DNA from: Bacteroidales bacterium
GTDB taxonomy: Bacteria; Bacteroidota; Bacteroidia; Bacteroidales; F082
NCBI GenBank assembly: GCA_024762735.1
Contig: JANTGU010000058.1
Location: 1-9,727 of the forward strand
DNA length: 9,727 nucleotides
Reading direction: 5' to 3'
This document shows, piece by piece, positions 6,819 through 9,727 of the stretch (the stretch's first letter is position 1; each line of letters begins with the position of its first letter). A program made the translations under genes and the position numbers. A model generated the notes under the pieces. That model saw nothing but the letters and a program-made list of their open reading frames with translations. It did no database searches and was not told where the DNA came from.

Positions 6819-9623
6819 ATGAAAATATTTAAATTTGCCTTACTTACTTTATCATTGTTGGCAACAACTATATTAACCGCTCAGGTGGCAGTAAACACAT
6901 TAGGAACTGAGGCTGATGCATCAGCAATGCTAGACATAGCAAGTACATCAAAAGGATTGCTGGTACCGAGGATGAGTGCAACGCAAAGAAACGATATCCT
7001 TTCGCCAGGTGTAGGTTTAATTGTTTTTGTAACCAATGATAATACGTTTTATTATTACGATGGTAGCAACTGGAATGCTTTTTCAAGTAGTGCCAACAAC
7101 AATTGGACTTTAAGTGGAGATACTTTGTATAGCGCCATGGACAGTACTCTTGTTGTTTTAAATGGAAAAATTGGCATTGGTACTAACAACCCACAAGAAC
7201 TCCTTGATATAAATGGCAATATAATAGTACGTGGTCGCATTTCAGTTGATAATACCGGACAGTCTGTTTTTATTGGTGACCTGGCAGGTGCTAATGATGA
7301 TTTGAGTTATAATGAGAATGTATTTGTTGGAAGTTCTTCAGGGTATAATAATACAAGCGGCGAATCGAATGTGGGCGTTGGTTTTGAAACACTCTACCTA
7401 AGTAATGGAACGGCAAATACGGCCGGCGGTTATAGGGTGCTCCACAACAACACTTCAGGTAGTTATAATACTGCCAGTGGATTTGATGCCATGTACCATA
7501 ATATCGGTGGTAATGGTAATAGTGCTTACGGAACAGAAACAATGTATAGTAATACCAGTGGTACCAATAATACCAGCATCGGATATCAGGCTCAATATTT
7601 AAATACCACAGGCTCTGATAATGTTGTTTCGGGTTTTCAATCACTTTACAACAATACTACCGGAAGCGAAAATACTGCCACCGGTTATAAAGCATTGTAT
7701 TCAAATAAAGCAAATACAGGCTCGCTGGCAATAGGTTATAAGGCAATGTATTATGCCGACGACCGTACAAGTGGCAGAAATACCTACAATACAGCAATAG
7801 GTAACGAAGCCCTGAGGGGAAGCACAACAGCAAGTGCTAATACGGGGCTATACAACACTGCTATAGGAAACAAGACTTTATTTTCGAATACTTCGGGGTA
7901 TAAAAACTCTGCCGAGGGTTACCTGGCTTTATACTCCAATACCGAGGGAAATTACAATGTTGCAAGTGGCTCCAATGCGCTTCATGATAATACTACAGGG
8001 GATAATAATACAGCCTTAGGCTATCAGGCCTTGAGTACCAATAAAGCCAACTATGGTTCGGTGGCAGTTGGATATGGTGCCATGCAATATGCCGACGACC
8101 GTACTTCTGGACAAGGAACTTTTAATACGGCTTTGGGCTATGAGGCTCTTAGGGGAAGCACCACGGCAAGTGCCAATACAGGAACCGCAAATACCGCAGT
8201 TGGGCATAATGCACTTTTTGTAAACACAACGGGAAGCGAAAATACTGCCAATGGTTTTAGGACGCTTTACTCAAATACTACGGGGGATAAAAACGCTGCC
8301 TATGGATATGCGGCTCTATTTTCCAATACAACAGGATACAACAACACTGCCAACGGTCATTCTTCACTTTATAATAATACCAATGGATATGACAATACTG
8401 CCAATGGTGTGTCAGCATTAAGAAATAATACTACTGGTGATTATAATTCTGCCAATGGTTCCGGTGCACTCAAAAACAATGGTGACGGTAACAGAAATAC
8501 TGCCAACGGATATGCAGGGCTTTATTGGAATAATGGTGGTGACGATAATACTTCCAGCGGATACAAAGCACTTTACTCTAATACAACAGGAAATCAAAAT
8601 ACGGCGGTTGGGAAAGAAGCTTTGTATAGCAACAAGGCCAATACAGGGTCGGTTGTTTTTGGGTTTCAGGCAATGTACTATGCCGATAATCGTACATCCG
8701 GAATAGAAACACACAATACAGCCATAGGGTATAAAGCATACCGTGGAAGTACTACCGCCAGTAACAATACAGGCATTGAAAATACAGCCATTGGCTACAA
8801 GGCTCTTTACGCAAACAGTACGGGAATGGATAATACTGCTGTTGGTAACAATTCGCTATTAAGTAATACAACTGGATACCACAACACAGCTACCGGCTCA
8901 TTATCTCTCCAATCCAATACTACTGGTTATCATAATGTGGCATTTGGTTACTACTCTTTAGCAGTTAATACCAGCGGTTACCATAACACTGCCACAGGTT
9001 ACAAAGCACTTAATGCAAATACCACAGGTCATGACAATGCCGCTTTTGGCTATAGTGCCCTTTTCTACAGCCAAACTGGTTATTACAATACTGCTGTAGG
9101 TAATTATGCATTTAATAATATTGGAACCTTTCATAATTCCACAGCCCTTGGTTACAATACTGATATTACTGCAAACAATCAGGTGCGTATTGGAAATGAC
9201 GCCGTTAGCAGTATTGGTGGGTATGCCGGTTGGTCTAATCTTTCGGATGGGCGTTTTAAAACTGATGTGCGTGAAGATGTGCCGGGTATCGACCTTATTA
9301 TGAAACTGCGTCCGGTAACTTATCATCTTGATATGGCTAAACTCTCAAAATATGATAAAACACCTGATGGTCCCGATTTAGCACAGGATGAGCAAAACAA
9401 AGCAGCAGAAACACAAATTGGCTTTATCGCTCAGGAAGTGGAGCAAGCCGCCAAAGAGTTAAACTTCGATTTCCATGCTGTTGACAAACCTGAAAATCAA
9501 GACGATAAATATGGCTTGCGTTATGCCGAATTTGTTGCGCCATTGGTTAAAGCAGTGCAGGAACAACAAAAAATGATTGAAGAACTTAGAAAAGAAATAG
9601 AAGAATTAAAAAAAGATAAATAA
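6819..9623 (+). CDS. Secreted repeat-rich fibre protein with S74 intramolecular chaperone domain
   Basis: The protein has 934 residues and appears to contain no cysteine. Order: a signal peptide (1-21, likely cut in LTA/QVAV); an N-terminal module shared by many Bacteroidota surface proteins (about 22-90, with KGLLVPRM at 45-52); a GKIGIGTNNP...LDINGN segment (116-134); a long Asn/Thr/Gly-rich array of 17-residue units (184-772) resembling YadA-type head repeats; an S74-type endosialidase chaperone domain (about 806-905) with SDGRFKTD, LRPVTYHLD and IGFIAQEVE; and a Lys/Glu coiled coil to the end. In the family this C-terminal domain trimerises, guides folding of the beta-structured shaft, then cuts itself off with a Ser-Lys pair; Ser809 and Lys814 (five apart) fit that role. 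I infer a trimeric surface fibre. The signal peptide and lack of phage genes argue against a phage tail fibre. The ligand is unknown. The ATG at 6819 is the only start that keeps the signal peptide. Expression is probably monocistronic, between the 6752 promoter and the 9676 terminator. Confidence 0.9.
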   Translation: MKIFKFALLTLSLLATTILTAQVAVNTLGTEADASAMLDIASTSKGLLVPRMSATQRNDILSPGVGLIVFVTNDNTFYYYDGSNWNAFSSSANNNWTLSGDTLYSAMDSTLVVLNGKIGIGTNNPQELLDINGNIIVRGRISVDNTGQSVFIGDLAGANDDLSYNENVFVGSSSGYNNTSGESNVGVGFETLYLSNGTANTAGGYRVLHNNTSGSYNTASGFDAMYHNIGGNGNSAYGTETMYSNTSGTNNTSIGYQAQYLNTTGSDNVVSGFQSLYNNTTGSENTATGYKALYSNKANTGSLAIGYKAMYYADDRTSGRNTYNTAIGNEALRGSTTASANTGLYNTAIGNKTLFSNTSGYKNSAEGYLALYSNTEGNYNVASGSNALHDNTTGDNNTALGYQALSTNKANYGSVAVGYGAMQYADDRTSGQGTFNTALGYEALRGSTTASANTGTANTAVGHNALFVNTTGSENTANGFRTLYSNTTGDKNAAYGYAALFSNTTGYNNTANGHSSLYNNTNGYDNTANGVSALRNNTTGDYNSANGSGALKNNGDGNRNTANGYAGLYWNNGGDDNTSSGYKALYSNTTGNQNTAVGKEALYSNKANTGSVVFGFQAMYYADNRTSGIETHNTAIGYKAYRGSTTASNNTGIENTAIGYKALYANSTGMDNTAVGNNSLLSNTTGYHNTATGSLSLQSNTTGYHNVAFGYYSLAVNTSGYHNTATGYKALNANTTGHDNAAFGYSALFYSQTGYYNTAVGNYAFNNIGTFHNSTALGYNTDITANNQVRIGNDAVSSIGGYAGWSNLSDGRFKTDVREDVPGIDLIMKLRPVTYHLDMAKLSKYDKTPDGPDLAQDEQNKAAETQIGFIAQEVEQAAKELNFDFHAVDKPENQDDKYGLRYAEFVAPLVKAVQEQQKMIEELRKEIEELKKDK
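7671..7853 (+). repeat. 61-residue cassette, copy A (units of 17+22+22)
   Basis: Residues 285-345. A 17-residue unit ending SNKANTG is followed by two 22-residue units: SLAIGYKAMYYADDRTSG..., then NTAIGNEALRGSTTASANTG.... The same cassette recurs at residues 397-457 and 594-654. Confidence 0.85.
8007..8189 (+). repeat. 61-residue cassette, copy B
   Basis: Residues 397-457, the same length as copy A, with STNKANYG, AMQYADDRTSG and ALRGSTTASANTG in register. Codons differ from copy A at many synonymous sites (ACAAGT versus ACTTCT for Thr-Ser), while GCCGACGACCGTAC is shared exactly. Three ordinary 17-residue units separate it from copy A. Confidence 0.85.
8598..8780 (+). repeat. 61-residue cassette, copy C
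   Basis: Residues 594-654. It keeps SNKANTG, AMYYADNRTSG and RGSTTASNNTG, with more substitutions (Asp to Asn in ADDRTSG, and Ala to Asn in TASANTG). Eight ordinary 17-residue units separate it from copy B. Confidence 0.85.
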
Positions 9624-9675
9624 AGTAAAGACTCAAAAATAGTATTAACCGAAGGTAGGAAATTTGGTTCATTGT

Positions 9676-9705
9676 AAAGCCTCTGAAATTTTTCAGGGGC
9701 TTTTT
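9676..9705 (+). terminator. Intrinsic terminator of the fibre gene
   Basis: AAAGCCTCTGAAA (9676-9688) pairs with TTTCAGGGGCTTT (9691-9703) with one G-T wobble and a tight loop, and a T-run (9701-9705) follows. It begins 53 bases after the TAA stop, so it ends the fibre transcript. The last 22 bases of the window show nothing further. Confidence 0.85.
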
Positions 9706-9727
9706 ATTTATTTTAGGCTAAATAACT

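Larger units (their letters stand above)
7368..9134 (+). repeat. Coding array of ~33 units of a 17-residue repeat (NTAxGYxALYSNTTGxx)
   Basis: Residues 184-772 divide without gaps into 33 units. Nearly all are exactly 17 residues (51 bases). The exceptions are the first and last units (16 residues each) and six units of 22 residues found as three pairs. The most constant positions are N1, A3, G5, the aliphatic or aromatic residues at 9-10, N12 and G15. At DNA level the units vary mostly at third positions, so the array is not a recent slippage product. Confidence 0.85.

Noticed and set aside
7291..7644. 117-residue antisense reading frame opposite the fibre repeats
   Set aside because: Its Tyr/His/Trp-rich sequence is the reverse reading of Asn/Thr/Gly repeat codons; it follows the repeat period and looks like no natural protein.
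8958..9326. 122-residue antisense reading frame at the end of the fibre gene
   Set aside because: It overlaps the conserved chaperone domain of the sense gene and is Ile/Thr/Cys-rich as expected of a repeat shadow.
6819..9623. Prophage tail-fibre gene
   Set aside because: The protein has a signal peptide and a Bacteroidota surface-protein N-terminus, its own promoter and terminator, and no phage genes nearby.
1..9727. tRNA, rRNA or riboswitch
   Set aside because: I saw no cloverleaf, rRNA segment or known riboswitch core in the non-coding stretches.

Overview
The window looks like chromosomal DNA from a member of the Bacteroidota, probably class Bacteroidia. Four things point there. The ~2000-residue alpha-2-macroglobulin has the helical N-terminus seen in this phylum. 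The second gene has the N-terminal module (A-x-A-M-L-D-I...KGLLVPRM-x-x-x-QR) common in Bacteroidota surface proteins. A promoter of the Bacteroidota type TAnnTTTG lies in front of that gene, and neither gene has a well-spaced Shine-Dalgarno sequence. The non-coding DNA carries degenerate dispersed repeats of kinds common in this phylum. Genus cannot be fixed from the window.

Layout: positions 1-67 may hold the last 21 codons of an upstream + strand gene. Positions 68-389 look non-coding and hold a degenerate imperfect-inverted dispersed element (about 86-215), an 11-bp direct repeat, and four tandem copies of a ~33-bp unit (256-375). Positions 390-6392 on the - strand encode a 2000-residue exported alpha-2-macroglobulin-family protein whose thioester site is lost (S-A-S-N where C-x-E-Q is expected, with no cysteine in the whole thioester-type domain). 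The 426-bp divergent intergenic region (6393-6818) holds a long hairpin repeat element, a compact perfect 8-bp hairpin and a good promoter for the rightward gene. Positions 6819-9623 on the + strand encode a 934-residue secreted fibre-like protein: a signal peptide, a small N-terminal module, about 33 copies of a 17-residue N-T-A-x-G-Y-x-A-L repeat, a C-terminal S74 intramolecular chaperone domain and a terminal coiled coil. An intrinsic terminator follows at 9676-9705.

The two large genes are divergent and share only their upstream region, so nothing proves that they work together. Both products are predicted to leave the cytoplasm: one as a large periplasmic or envelope protein that may trap or bind proteins without covalent thioester chemistry, the other as a trimeric surface fibre that needs its chaperone domain to fold. 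The most distinctive structure in the window is the internal architecture of the fibre. A strictly periodic 17-residue array is interrupted three times by the same 61-residue cassette, which contains two expanded 22-residue units. I did not find a complete new multi-gene system here.
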